Assembly: GCA_021813745.1 (NCBI GenBank)
Contig: JAKAJO010000134.1
Coordinates: 1-64,000, forward strand
From: Acidobacteriota bacterium
GTDB taxonomy: Bacteria > Acidobacteriota > Terriglobia > Terriglobales > Acidobacteriaceae
Reading direction: 5' to 3'
Length of the DNA: 64,000 nucleotides
Each line of letters starts with the position of its first letter. Within the stretch, counting starts at the first letter, position 1. The translations under genes were made by a program, and so were the position numbers. The notes under the pieces are model-generated. The model searched no databases, was not told the origin of the DNA, and saw only the letters and a list, made by a program, of their open reading frames with translations. This document shows, piece after piece, positions 1 through 8,280 of this stretch.

Positions 1-599
1 AGCACAGCTTTCCCCTCTTCCTCAGAGAATGCGAATGGCGCTTCAATACTCCAAACCCTAAACTGCAACAAACACAACTAAAACAATGGGTTACACGATT
101 CATGGCATGATTATCTGGTACAGCCCCTTCTTTTCAAAGTGATGGGTTACTAAACGCAGAAAGCGCCCGTGCAAGAATTATGCCCGGAATGCGCTCGCGT
201 GTCGCTTGACCGGAATCGCACTTCCGTAAACAGCGCCGTCCTTATCCTTCCTCACGCCGGTCCGAGATTCACGAAGCCGTTGAGAAATGCTGTTGCCCGG
301 CATTTCAATCTTGCTGTCGTCTTGTCCCGTCCGCAAAGGAGACAGCTCAGAACATCCGTCTCTTTATTATTCGGCAGGCATGTTATCTATGAAGCGAATT
401 TGTGTTGAAAAGATCGACGCAAAATTCTGCCTCTGAATCATCGTTCTACCTCTCTCATTCGCAGCTTTCCGACTTTCGATGGAGAATGCTCCCAGCCTTC
501 CAGTGGAGAGATGGCTATTGCGTGCAAGATTTGTGACTTTAGTCGCTTTCGATGCATTTGCGGCGCCCTTATGTTGACTGAGTTTCCCTGAGGGGCCCG
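1..599. other. Intergenic region with no convincing gene
   Basis: I see no believable gene in this stretch. The short ORFs listed here have no signal peptide, domain or ribosome site and look like chance. A 9-base string (atgggttac) occurs twice, near 85 and 142. The right end carries a candidate operator and a -10 element for the cytochrome gene that starts at 600, annotated separately. Confidence 0.6.
534..545 (+). promoter_or_regulatory. Candidate CRP/FNR-type operator upstream of the pentaheme cytochrome
   Basis: The bases TGACTTTAGTCG form an imperfect inverted repeat of the type TGAC-N4-GTCA. The same pattern appears upstream of ric (TGACAAAAGTCC) and between the NarK-type gene and fmdE (TGACTTAAGTCA). 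A plausible -10 hexamer, TATGTT, lies at 570-575. The motif centre is therefore about 42 bases from the expected transcription start, the spacing of class II activation by CRP/FNR-family regulators. That a regulator of this family binds here is inference. Confidence 0.5.
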
Positions 600-2681
600 A
601 TGCAATCCAACATTGACAGAGATCAATCCCATACCGGTTGGTCAACGATTCTTTCACGCGGAATTGGCGCTGCCCTTTTCTTCGAACTTGTTTCCGGACT
701 CGCAGTCACCTTCGGGCCATTCCATCCAGCCATTGAGTGGGGCCTGATCTTCCACACGGTGCTGGGAATCGTGGCAGTTGGACCCATCTGCTGGTATTTC
801 CTTCAGCATTGGAGGTCGTATCGAAGCCAGGCAATGTCCGATGTGTTGCTGCTGGGGTACGCAGGCGCCTGCGTGCTTGCAGTCTGTCTGCTCTCTGGCC
901 TGCTTTTGACTGGGCAAGGTCTCTTTGGAGTCAGGACTTGGGCGTGGCTGCGCTACGTTCACCTGATATCAACGCTGCTTGGCGCCGCGGCCACAATGCC
1001 CCACCTGGTGCTAGCTTTCTGGCGTCGCCGAAATCAGGAGACTTACCGGGCTGCACTTGGCTGGATCTCTACGCTTGCCGGTAGCACCCTGGGGGCAGTG
1101 GTCGTTGTGGGACTGTGCACGTCGTCCTACTCCGGCACTCACTATCGGAACAACTTTCCCGCTGATTACAGCTTTGCCTACGGTGCGAATCGCCCCTTTG
1201 CGCCGAGCCTTGCGAGGACATCCACGAACGGAGCCTTCGATCCTCGCTCGCTGGCTGGCTCTGAAACCTGCGGCGAGAGCGGCTGCCATACCGAGATTTA
1301 CAACGAGTGGAAGGTCAGCGCACATCGGTACGCAGCCATGGACCCCATCTTTCAGGGAATCCAGAATGTGATGGCGAAGCAGAACGGCCCCGAGTCGACG
1401 CGCTATTGCGGTGGATGCCACGATCCGATCTCGCTGTTCTCGGGAACGAAAAACATCTTTGCTGCGAATCTCACCAGTCAGCTCGGATACAACGATGGAA
1501 TCTCCTGCCTCGCCTGTCATTCCATTCAGAAGACGGATATCCAGGGAAACGCAAATTACATCGTCGCGCAACCAAAAGACTATCTGTGGCAGTGGAGTGA
1601 CGATCATACCTTAGGTGCCGTTGCGCGCAACTTCCTGATCCGTACGTGGCCGGCGCAGCATAACCGGCTCAACAAGCGCGTCTACAAGACGCCCGAGTAC
1701 TGCGCCGCGTGCCACAAGCAGTTCATCGATGCGGAAATCAACCGTGTGGGCTGGGTGCAGTTGCAGAATCAGTACGACAACTGGGCTGCCAGCCATTGGA
1801 ATCACAAGGGAGATCCGAAGACGACCATTGAGTGCCGTGAATGCCACATGTCGCTGGTCGTCTCCACGGATCCCGCGGCGGGGGACGCAATGGACTACAA
1901 CCGCAGCTTGGACGACCACCGGCATCGCAGCCATCGCTTCCTTGCCGCGAATAACTTCGTTCCGGCGCTGCTTCAACTGGATGGCGCGGCAGACCAGGTA
2001 CGCATGACCGACGCCTGGCTCCAGGGTCGCGTCGATATTCCGGAGATTCGCAGCAAGTGGGCGCAGGGGCCTGTGGTGAAAGTTCGGATTGAAGTACCAC
2101 GCAGTGCCACACCGGGAGAATCGTTGCCGGTTCGCGTTGTGCTCACATCGAACAAGGTGGGGCATGACTACCCGACAGGTCCGCTCGACATGATTCAAAG
2201 CTGGGTGGAGTTACGCGTGACGGATGGAAGCGGTCAAGTCATTTACACCTCCGGCCAGCGCGATGAAAAGGGCTTCCTGCCACCGGGAACGTTCCTCTTC
2301 AAGGCAGAGCCAGTGGATCAATACGGAAATCTCATTGATCGCCACAACCTGTGGGAGATGGTCGGTGTGCGATACCGCCGGTCGCTCTTCCCTGGATATT
2401 CAGACACGGTGGAATACGACATTCTATGCCCAGCTGGCGCTCGGGCGCAGCGCCCCGCTGCTCTTCCGTCAGGATCGACTCGGGAATACGCAGTCCCGGT
2501 CAAATCTGTGCATGGGAACCTCCGCATCAACGCGGTTCTCCATTACCGGAAGATCGATCAGTTTCTTCTGAATTACGTGATGGGTGCGAAATCGAACCTG
2601 ACCGCACCCGTCGTCGATGTTTCCCAGGCAACAGCCACGGTGTGTGTAGAAGCGAAAGGGGATGCAGTCGCATGCCAGTAG
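600..2681 (+). CDS. Membrane-anchored pentaheme c-type cytochrome
   Basis: This 693-residue protein probably carries electrons between the quinone pool and periplasmic partners. The first ~175 residues hold about four hydrophobic helices with conserved-looking histidines (FHPAIEWGLIFHT), resembling a small b-type cytochrome. A periplasmic domain follows with five heme-attachment motifs: CGESGCH near residue 224, CGGCH near 270, CLACH near 303, CAACH near 368 and CRECH near 412. The first has four residues between the cysteines instead of two. The last ~200 residues look like a beta-sandwich. The ATG at 600 follows a GAGGGG ribosome site. The next gene overlaps its end by 10 bases, so the two are probably translated together. 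Substrate is unknown; the neighbouring ric and nitrate-type genes suggest nitrogen-oxide chemistry, but this is inference. Confidence 0.8.
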   Translation: MQSNIDRDQSHTGWSTILSRGIGAALFFELVSGLAVTFGPFHPAIEWGLIFHTVLGIVAVGPICWYFLQHWRSYRSQAMSDVLLLGYAGACVLAVCLLSGLLLTGQGLFGVRTWAWLRYVHLISTLLGAAATMPHLVLAFWRRRNQETYRAALGWISTLAGSTLGAVVVVGLCTSSYSGTHYRNNFPADYSFAYGANRPFAPSLARTSTNGAFDPRSLAGSETCGESGCHTEIYNEWKVSAHRYAAMDPIFQGIQNVMAKQNGPESTRYCGGCHDPISLFSGTKNIFAANLTSQLGYNDGISCLACHSIQKTDIQGNANYIVAQPKDYLWQWSDDHTLGAVARNFLIRTWPAQHNRLNKRVYKTPEYCAACHKQFIDAEINRVGWVQLQNQYDNWAASHWNHKGDPKTTIECRECHMSLVVSTDPAAGDAMDYNRSLDDHRHRSHRFLAANNFVPALLQLDGAADQVRMTDAWLQGRVDIPEIRSKWAQGPVVKVRIEVPRSATPGESLPVRVVLTSNKVGHDYPTGPLDMIQSWVELRVTDGSGQVIYTSGQRDEKGFLPPGTFLFKAEPVDQYGNLIDRHNLWEMVGVRYRRSLFPGYSDTVEYDILCPAGARAQRPAALPSGSTREYAVPVKSVHGNLRINAVLHYRKIDQFLLNYVMGAKSNLTAPVVDVSQATATVCVEAKGDAVACQ

Positions 2682-5347
2682 CTACATCGCCTGACCGGAC
2701 GCGCCGCGCATCGAAACGCCTTCGCCGTCTCACCTGGACAGTGACGTCACTTGTGGTGCTTTTGGTTATCACCGCCATTGTGACCTGGAAGATACGCAAG
2801 GACGCCCAACCCGACGAATATGTTCCGGGAGAAGCATCGAACGATATTACGAATATCGTTGCGGATCGCGGCGCGAAACGATCCACTGAAGCGGCTCCAG
2901 CAGCCAGCAAGGTTGTGAGTTCGCAAAGAGCCGATCCCCTGCTCAATCCAGGCAGAAAGTTGCCTGCCGGTGCGCCTGCGCCGTACTTCACTGATGTGAC
3001 AAAGGAGGCTGGGCTTGCATCCTTCAAACAATTTGCTGGAGGACGCACATCGCAGCTTCCGGAGGACATGGGCTCGGGCCTTGCATGGGGCGACTTCGAC
3101 AACGACGGGCTGGAAGATGTGTTTGTCGTGAGCGGCGGAGGGCCTCTGAACGCGCCGGCATCACAGCTTGCTCCTTCTGTTCTTTACAGGAATCTGGGCA
3201 ATGGACGCTTTGAAAAGGTGAAGGGCTTTCCTGACCTGCGCATCCACGGCATGGCGGCAGCGTGGGGCGACTATGACAACGACGGGCGGCTGGATCTTGT
3301 CGTCACGAGTTACGACCGCATCGATCTCTTCCACAACAATGGCGACGGAACGTTTACCGACATGACGCACAAGGCCGGCCTCGACCGCTTTCGGGGGTTC
3401 TGGGCCGGGGCCGCATGGGGTGACTACGACCGCGACGGCCATCTGGACCTCTACATCTGCGGCTATGTGAAATACAAGTCTGACGCGGCGAAGAATGACA
3501 CGACATCAGAGCAATTCGGAATGGATGTGCCGTATTCTTTGAATCCGGCATCGTTTGAGCCGGAGCGCAATCTGCTCCTTCATAACAACGGGAACGGCAC
3601 CTTTACGGAGGTCGGAAAGCAGCTTGGCGTCGCGAACCCTGACGGGCGCAGCCTCGTCGCGCTCTGGCACGACTTCAATGGCGATGGCTGGCCTGATTTA
3701 TATGTAGCCAACGACATTTCTGAAAATAAGCTCTACATCAACCATCATGGCAGGTTTGTGGACGCGGGCAAGGATGCGTGGGTCGAGGAATATCGCGGCT
3801 CAATGGGCCTGGCGGCGGGAGACTTCGATCGCGACGGCGATGATGACCTGTTCATCTCGCACTGGATTGCTCAGGGCTTTGCCCTTTATCAGAATCTGCT
3901 GGAAGATCAGAAAGGCAAGAACGGGAAATCAGAGCTGCACTTCACCGACGTGGCCGCCACAAACGGCGTGGGCGAGCCCACGATGCAGCGCATTGGCTGG
4001 GGCACGAGCTTCGTCGATTTCGATTCTGATGGCTGGCTCGATCTCATGGTGGCCGATGGTAGCACCTTTGAGCTGAAAGGAAATGCGCCGCTTCGCCTGA
4101 CTCCCATGCCGTCGTTTCTCTTCTGGAATGCGAAGGGGGATTTCTTTCAGGACCTGGCGCCGTGGAACCGCAACTTTGCGCAGCCGCATGTCAGCCGTGG
4201 ACTGGCAGTTGCCGATTACAACAACGATGGCGCGATGGACGTAGCGATTGTGGATCAGGGCGAAGGAGTGCGGCTGCTGCGAAATGACATTCCGCAGGGG
4301 CACTGGGCCGAATTCCGCCTGCACAGCCGCGTGCCGCCCTCGAATGCTCCGCTGGGCTTTGGCGACGGCGCGACGATGATTGCATGGGTAAAGGGCGTGC
4401 AGCTGCGGCGAACCGTGGGAAGCTCGTCCTACCTGTCCCAGGACAGCCATCGCATCCACATCGGACTGGGCTCTGCCACTCGCATCGATCGCCTGGAGGT
4501 GCACTGGCTTCGAGGCGCGCCAGAGGTTTGGAACAACGTCGCCGCCGACCGAATCTATGACGTCACGCAGGGTGAGGCCGAAGTGAAGCCCGCTGTGCTG
4601 GCTGGCACGAAATCCAATCAGCCTGCGCCGCGCACCGGCCCGCTGGATAAGGCTGCCACCGAGCAGTTCTGGACGAAGCAGCACGCGGCCATGGATGCAA
4701 TGAAGCGCGAGGGTAACTTTGCCAAGGCGGCCCAACTCTTTCAGCAGGCGCTGGCCATCAATCCCAATCAGGAAGACTCGCTCTATTACCTGGCTAGTTG
4801 CCTGGCTGAGATGGGAGAGATTCCTTCGGCCATCGCCGAGCTCGATACGCTGATCCGCGTCAATCCCCAGAACCATCGCGCCTTTCAGCGGAAGGGTGAA
4901 TTGCTTGCCGCATCCGCAAACTCAAGGAGCGAGCTCACCCCGCCACGTCAGGCGTTGGACGCGGCGTTGAAGTTGAATCCTGAGGAGACGGGAACCCTTG
5001 TGCTTCTTGGAGAGGTCAAACTTGGCGAGGGAGACCTTGCGAGAGCAGATCGCGACTTTGCGCACGTCCTTCAAGCGAACCCTCGTGCGGCCAATGCGTG
5101 GTATTTCCGGGGATACATCGCGTGGAAGCGAGGCGACTCTCGCCAGGTTGCCAACATGCTGGAGGCGGCGCACACCGCTCTTGGCCCCGACTGGAAGCCG
5201 GCCGGCTCTGTGCTGGAAGGGGATGTGCGCCGTCGCATGTATTCGGAATCAGAATTTCTGGGTGTCTTCGCCCAGCAGTGGGATGGGAGTATGAACCCGG
5301 CATCGGCCTACTCGCAAATGGACGCATACCTTCGCAGGATCCATTGA
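2672..5347 (+). CDS. CRTAC1-like FG-GAP/ASPIC-UnbV protein with TPR tail
   Basis: The track ORF begins at 2351, but its first 107 codons lie inside the cytochrome gene. The ATG at 2672 overlaps the cytochrome stop and gives an 891-residue protein. It starts with a basic stretch and one membrane helix (near residues 20-45), so it is probably a periplasm-facing anchored protein. About seven calcium-type DxDxDG repeats follow (GDFDNDG, GDYDNDG, GDYDRDG, DFNGDG, GDFDRDG, DFDSDG, DYNNDG), consistent with a beta-propeller. An ASPIC/UnbV-type domain and several TPR repeats complete it. The function of such proteins is unclear. Tight coupling to the pentaheme cytochrome suggests a shared complex. Confidence 0.8.
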   Translation: MPVATSPDRTRRASKRLRRLTWTVTSLVVLLVITAIVTWKIRKDAQPDEYVPGEASNDITNIVADRGAKRSTEAAPAASKVVSSQRADPLLNPGRKLPAGAPAPYFTDVTKEAGLASFKQFAGGRTSQLPEDMGSGLAWGDFDNDGLEDVFVVSGGGPLNAPASQLAPSVLYRNLGNGRFEKVKGFPDLRIHGMAAAWGDYDNDGRLDLVVTSYDRIDLFHNNGDGTFTDMTHKAGLDRFRGFWAGAAWGDYDRDGHLDLYICGYVKYKSDAAKNDTTSEQFGMDVPYSLNPASFEPERNLLLHNNGNGTFTEVGKQLGVANPDGRSLVALWHDFNGDGWPDLYVANDISENKLYINHHGRFVDAGKDAWVEEYRGSMGLAAGDFDRDGDDDLFISHWIAQGFALYQNLLEDQKGKNGKSELHFTDVAATNGVGEPTMQRIGWGTSFVDFDSDGWLDLMVADGSTFELKGNAPLRLTPMPSFLFWNAKGDFFQDLAPWNRNFAQPHVSRGLAVADYNNDGAMDVAIVDQGEGVRLLRNDIPQGHWAEFRLHSRVPPSNAPLGFGDGATMIAWVKGVQLRRTVGSSSYLSQDSHRIHIGLGSATRIDRLEVHWLRGAPEVWNNVAADRIYDVTQGEAEVKPAVLAGTKSNQPAPRTGPLDKAATEQFWTKQHAAMDAMKREGNFAKAAQLFQQALAINPNQEDSLYYLASCLAEMGEIPSAIAELDTLIRVNPQNHRAFQRKGELLAASANSRSELTPPRQALDAALKLNPEETGTLVLLGEVKLGEGDLARADRDFAHVLQANPRAANAWYFRGYIAWKRGDSRQVANMLEAAHTALGPDWKPAGSVLEGDVRRRMYSESEFLGVFAQQWDGSMNPASAYSQMDAYLRRIH

Positions 5348-5362
5348 AAAGACGCAACGGAG

Positions 5363-5374
5363 TGACAAAAGTCC
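5363..5374 (+). promoter_or_regulatory. Candidate CRP/FNR-type operator upstream of ric
   Basis: TGACAAAAGTCC lies 16 bases after the CRTAC1 stop codon and about 50 bases before the ric start. It matches the TGAC-N4-GTC pattern seen at 534 and 12818. A weak -10-like hexamer (TACCTT) sits at 5398-5403, almost the same distance away as in the cytochrome promoter. This suggests ric has its own regulated promoter. Confidence 0.45.
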
Positions 5375-5424
5375 CTGCGACAGAATTTGCCTCTGGCTAC
5401 CTTCAATAGTGAAGGAGGTCTTCC

Positions 5425-6144
5425 ATGGCCACACCAACACAGACTGTTCGCGACATTGCCACCGAGAATCCCGCCTCGGTTCGCGTATTCGAAAGACTTG
5501 GAATCGACTACTGCTGCGGAGGCCGAGTGCCACTGGCCGAAGCATGTGCAACCAAGGGCCTTGATCTGGATGAGGTGGTTGCGTCCCTCGCAGAAGCCAC
5601 TCCGCAATCCGTACCCGGAGCGCCGGATTGGATGAAAGAGTCACTCAGCCGTCTCGCAGCACACATTGTGAAGACGCACCACGCGTACGTGACGCAGGAA
5701 GTGCCGCGCCTGAATGGGCTTGCCATCAAGGTCGTGAGCCGTCATGGCGATACACGGACGGAGCTGGCCGTTATTCAGTCGAAGCTGGAAGATCTCAGCG
5801 AGGAGCTGATCACGCATCAGGGAAAGGAAGAGGTTGTGCTCTTTCCCTACATCGGCAAGCTGGAGCAGTTCGTCTCCGGAAACGGAGCCATGCCGCGCAA
5901 CTGCTTCGGGACAATTGAAAATCCGATCCGGATGATGACCCAGGATCACGATGTGGCGGGCCATTTGATGGCAGAGATTCGCAACCTGAGTGAGGACTAC
6001 ACGCCTCCTGCCGGAGCCTGCCCTACCTTCCGTGCGTTCTATGCTGGCCTGCATGAGTTCGAACAGGATCTGCACCAGCATATTCACTTGGAGAACAACA
6101 TCCTGTTTCCACGCGCGATCGCCATGGAAGCGTCAATTGCTTAA
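5425..6144 (+). CDS. ric: Iron-sulfur cluster repair di-iron protein (Ric/YtfE/ScdA family)
   Basis: This 239-residue cytoplasmic protein belongs to the family that repairs iron-sulfur clusters damaged by nitric oxide or oxidative stress, using a hemerythrin-like di-iron site. The N-terminal ScdA-type domain (about residues 5-60) has the characteristic double cysteine in DYCCGG. The rest is a helical hemerythrin-like domain rich in His and Glu (KTHHAY, HQGKEEVVLFP, QDHD, HIHLENNILFP). Length is normal for the family. A clear ribosome site (GAAGGAGG) precedes the ATG. It is flanked upstream by a candidate FNR-type operator and downstream by a strong terminator, so it is probably monocistronic. 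Its position beside an apparent nitrate reductase system fits nitrosative-stress defence. Confidence 0.93.
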   Translation: MATPTQTVRDIATENPASVRVFERLGIDYCCGGRVPLAEACATKGLDLDEVVASLAEATPQSVPGAPDWMKESLSRLAAHIVKTHHAYVTQEVPRLNGLAIKVVSRHGDTRTELAVIQSKLEDLSEELITHQGKEEVVLFPYIGKLEQFVSGNGAMPRNCFGTIENPIRMMTQDHDVAGHLMAEIRNLSEDYTPPAGACPTFRAFYAGLHEFEQDLHQHIHLENNILFPRAIAMEASIA

Positions 6145-6193
6145 GGCGATCCTAAGCACTCGGACTCATTGCTGCTCGACGTGACACCCAGGA

Positions 6194-6229
6194 GAGAGTG
6201 GGCCTAGAAATAGGCCACTCTCCATTTTT
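6194..6229 (+). terminator. Rho-independent terminator after ric
   Basis: A 12-base-pair stem with one bulged G and a GAAA loop (GCCTA-GAAA-TAGGC at its tip) is followed by ATTTTTC. It ends the ric transcript in the convergent gap before the minus-strand operon. Confidence 0.85.
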
Positions 6230-6272
6230 CTTGCAGATAGACCTTCATGCGGGCGCAGCAGATCGAACCTGA

Positions 6273-6509
6273 TCAGCTCTTTAGCTCTTTTTTCGCTTCA
6301 CGGTCGAAGCGGAAGACGTAGCGCAGAAGGCCTGTGTTCAGGGCGAAGAGGCACGTCGATGCGATGGCTGCCGGAACGAGCGTTGTGAAGTGCCCGCGCA
6401 GCAGAGCTTCCATGGAGAAGGTGAGCAGCCACAACTGCAGTACGACCGTGGTTGCCACCAGCACGAGGACGGCACTGAAAAGAGTTGTACCCTGAGTGCG
6501 CAGGCTCAT
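6273..6509 (-). CDS. Small two-helix membrane protein (DUF6755-like), last gene of the molybdoenzyme operon
   Basis: This 78-residue protein has two hydrophobic helices (about residues 9-33 and 42-63) and a charged C-terminus (RFDREAKKELKS). It has no cofactor motif. Its start codon directly follows the Rieske stop, so it is probably coexpressed and may help anchor or assemble the complex. The match to DUF6755, a family found beside Rieske/molybdopterin operons, is from memory and should be treated as likely rather than certain. Confidence 0.7.
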   Translation of the reverse strand: MSLRTQGTTLFSAVLVLVATTVVLQLWLLTFSMEALLRGHFTTLVPAAIASTCLFALNTGLLRYVFRFDREAKKELKS

Positions 6510-7043
6510 CTAGGCCTCCCATCCGGTCGCAAAGATCTGGTCGCCGCGCTGCTCCAGCGTGACGCGAGGAAGCGCGCGCGTGGGTGGTCCGGCAACCGGT
6601 GTTCCCTCTTTCACCTCAAATGCGCCGCGGTGGCATGGGCAAAGGAGCTGGTTCTCGCTCTTGTCATACACCACAGCACACGAGAGATGTGTACACACCT
6701 GCGAGTAGGCGACCAGTTGCCCTTCCGGTGTACGGATGGCGATGCAGGGCGACTCCGGCGTTGGATAGCGAAAGAGCAAATGGCTATGCTCTTCGAGTTC
6801 CTCAATCGGCCCGATCAGCTTGACGACCTTGGATTCCCTGCGCACGAGCCTCCTGCTGAAGGCCATGGCCCAGTTAGCAATGGCCAGAAGAAGCGATCCG
6901 AGCGTCAGGAATTTCACCATTTCGCGGCGGGTGACATAGTGATCGCCTTCCCACTCGATGGGAAAGTCCTGCTGATGACGGCTCATCCCATTGGCCGCGG
7001 CGCTTTGCTTCGATGTCGCTGCTGATTCAATCTGCTGCATCAC
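6510..7043 (-). CDS. Rieske [2Fe-2S] protein with N-terminal membrane anchor
   Basis: This 177-residue electron carrier has the two Rieske motifs CTHLSC and CPCHRG, which bind one [2Fe-2S] cluster through two Cys and two His. Near residue 40 a twin-arginine-like stretch (TRREMVKFL) precedes a hydrophobic helix, suggesting Tat export with the helix retained as an anchor, as in cytochrome bc Rieske proteins. The start overlaps the preceding ferredoxin stop by four bases. In this operon it may pass electrons between the b-type cytochrome and a periplasmic partner. Its exact partner cannot be told from sequence. Confidence 0.9.
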   Translation of the reverse strand: MMQQIESAATSKQSAAANGMSRHQQDFPIEWEGDHYVTRREMVKFLTLGSLLLAIANWAMAFSRRLVRRESKVVKLIGPIEELEEHSHLLFRYPTPESPCIAIRTPEGQLVAYSQVCTHLSCAVVYDKSENQLLCPCHRGAFEVKEGTPVAGPPTRALPRVTLEQRGDQIFATGWEA

Positions 7044-7669
7044 GCTTCAACTCCTTCCAGCATGAGGGCAATGTCGTATGGGTCGCTGGGCAGCGGCTTG
7101 GGAGTGGTTTCGATCTGCACCAGATTCACTTCGACCCGCTCCACCTCCCGCGGCACCATCACATAGACCTTGGTCCGGACTTCTTCTCCGCCGAACTTCC
7201 ACGAGTTGACTGGAATCCCGCGGCGGGTGCGCTGAATCTCTTCCATCGTGGTGTAGGTCAGTGCGCCCGAAGGGCAGACCGTGGCGCACATCGGCTTCTT
7301 GCCGATGCTGCTGCGGTCGTAACACATGTCGCACTTCATCATCTGCTCAAACTCGGCCATGTACTTGGGAACTCCGAAGGGACAGGAGACGACGCAATTC
7401 GAGCAGGCGATGCAGCGCGGCTTGAGTGAGCTCTGCACCACGCCATCCGGAGTCTTCTTGATGGCATCGGCAGGGCAGACACGGGCACAGACAGGGTCTT
7501 CGCAGTGCATGCACACCTGTGGCGCTGTCTGCACACTGTCGATGCGCTCGATGGTTTCGAGATGAATCATGCTCGTACCGCGATGGGTGTCGCACTCCGC
7601 GCATGCCTGCACGCAGGACTGGCATCCGATGCAGCGCGAGTAGTCAATAAAGAACTGCATTTCGGTCAT
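7040..7669 (-). CDS. 4Fe-4S ferredoxin-type electron-transfer subunit (four clusters), copy 2
   Basis: This 209-residue protein resembles the iron-sulfur subunits of DMSO reductase-family enzymes. Four cysteine groups are visible: [35 protein letters not shown] and CDMC...CATVC, consistent with four [4Fe-4S] clusters. There is no signal peptide, so it should act in the cytoplasm with the molybdopterin subunit. It overlaps both neighbours by four bases. It is a tandem paralogue of the next gene upstream, sharing cluster layout and the CDMCYDR string. Confidence 0.93.
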   Translation of the reverse strand: MTEMQFFIDYSRCIGCQSCVQACAECDTHRGTSMIHLETIERIDSVQTAPQVCMHCEDPVCARVCPADAIKKTPDGVVQSSLKPRCIACSNCVVSCPFGVPKYMAEFEQMMKCDMCYDRSSIGKKPMCATVCPSGALTYTTMEEIQRTRRGIPVNSWKFGGEEVRTKVYVMVPREVERVEVNLVQIETTPKPLPSDPYDIALMLEGVEA

Positions 7670-8280
7670 CGCGCACCATCCGCGTTGCTGAAAGATGGGT
7701 CTGTTCCCTGCACCGCATCGGCAATATCAAACAGCAGATTGCCAAAGAGATCACCGTCGTCATGGGAAATCAATCCGGCGCTTGTATGGATCTTCTCGCC
7801 GGCAGAGGTCCAGTCGCGAAGAATCATGCCTTTTCGCTTCTCCTCTGCCTCTGCGAGGGACGTGAACGCAAGCGCGCCAGTAGGGCACGCTGTGACGCAA
7901 AGCGGCCTCTCACCACCCAAGCAGCGGTCGTAGCACATGTCGCACTTCATCACCGTGTTCAGACTCTCCACGTACAAGGGCACTTCGAAAGGGCAGGCCT
8001 CGACGCAGAGTTTGCATCCCGTGCAACGGTCCCTGTCAATGCCCAGCACGGTTCCGTCAGCAGCAACAGGAATGGCGTTGACTGGACAGACACGGACGCA
8101 TCGAGGGTCTGTGCAGTGCATGCAGGCCTGTGCAAAGCGGTTCGACGTTCCGCCGGGATAGGTTGTCGTGAAGTGAATCATGGTGATGCCGTGATGGTCA
8201 TCGCGCGATGCACACGAGGCCTCGCAGGTTCTGCAGTGGATACATCGGGTTGGATCGATGAAGAAAATCCGCTCGCTCAT
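7666..8280 (-). CDS. 4Fe-4S ferredoxin-type electron-transfer subunit (four clusters), copy 1
   Basis: This 204-residue iron-sulfur subunit has cysteine groups [35 protein letters not shown] and CDMC...CVTAC, for four [4Fe-4S] clusters. It lacks an export signal. It overlaps the molybdopterin gene upstream and the second ferredoxin downstream by four bases each, indicating translational coupling. Two consecutive four-cluster subunits are unusual for one molybdoenzyme. They may form an eight-cluster wire or serve different redox partners. Confidence 0.93.
   Translation of the reverse strand: MSERIFFIDPTRCIHCRTCEASCASRDDHHGITMIHFTTTYPGGTSNRFAQACMHCTDPRCVRVCPVNAIPVAADGTVLGIDRDRCTGCKLCVEACPFEVPLYVESLNTVMKCDMCYDRCLGGERPLCVTACPTGALAFTSLAEAEEKRKGMILRDWTSAGEKIHTSAGLISHDDGDLFGNLLFDIADAVQGTDPSFSNADGAR

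Noticed and set aside
169-408. 79-residue plus-strand ORF at the left edge
   Set aside because: No ribosome site, domain, signal peptide or neighbour support; composition looks random.
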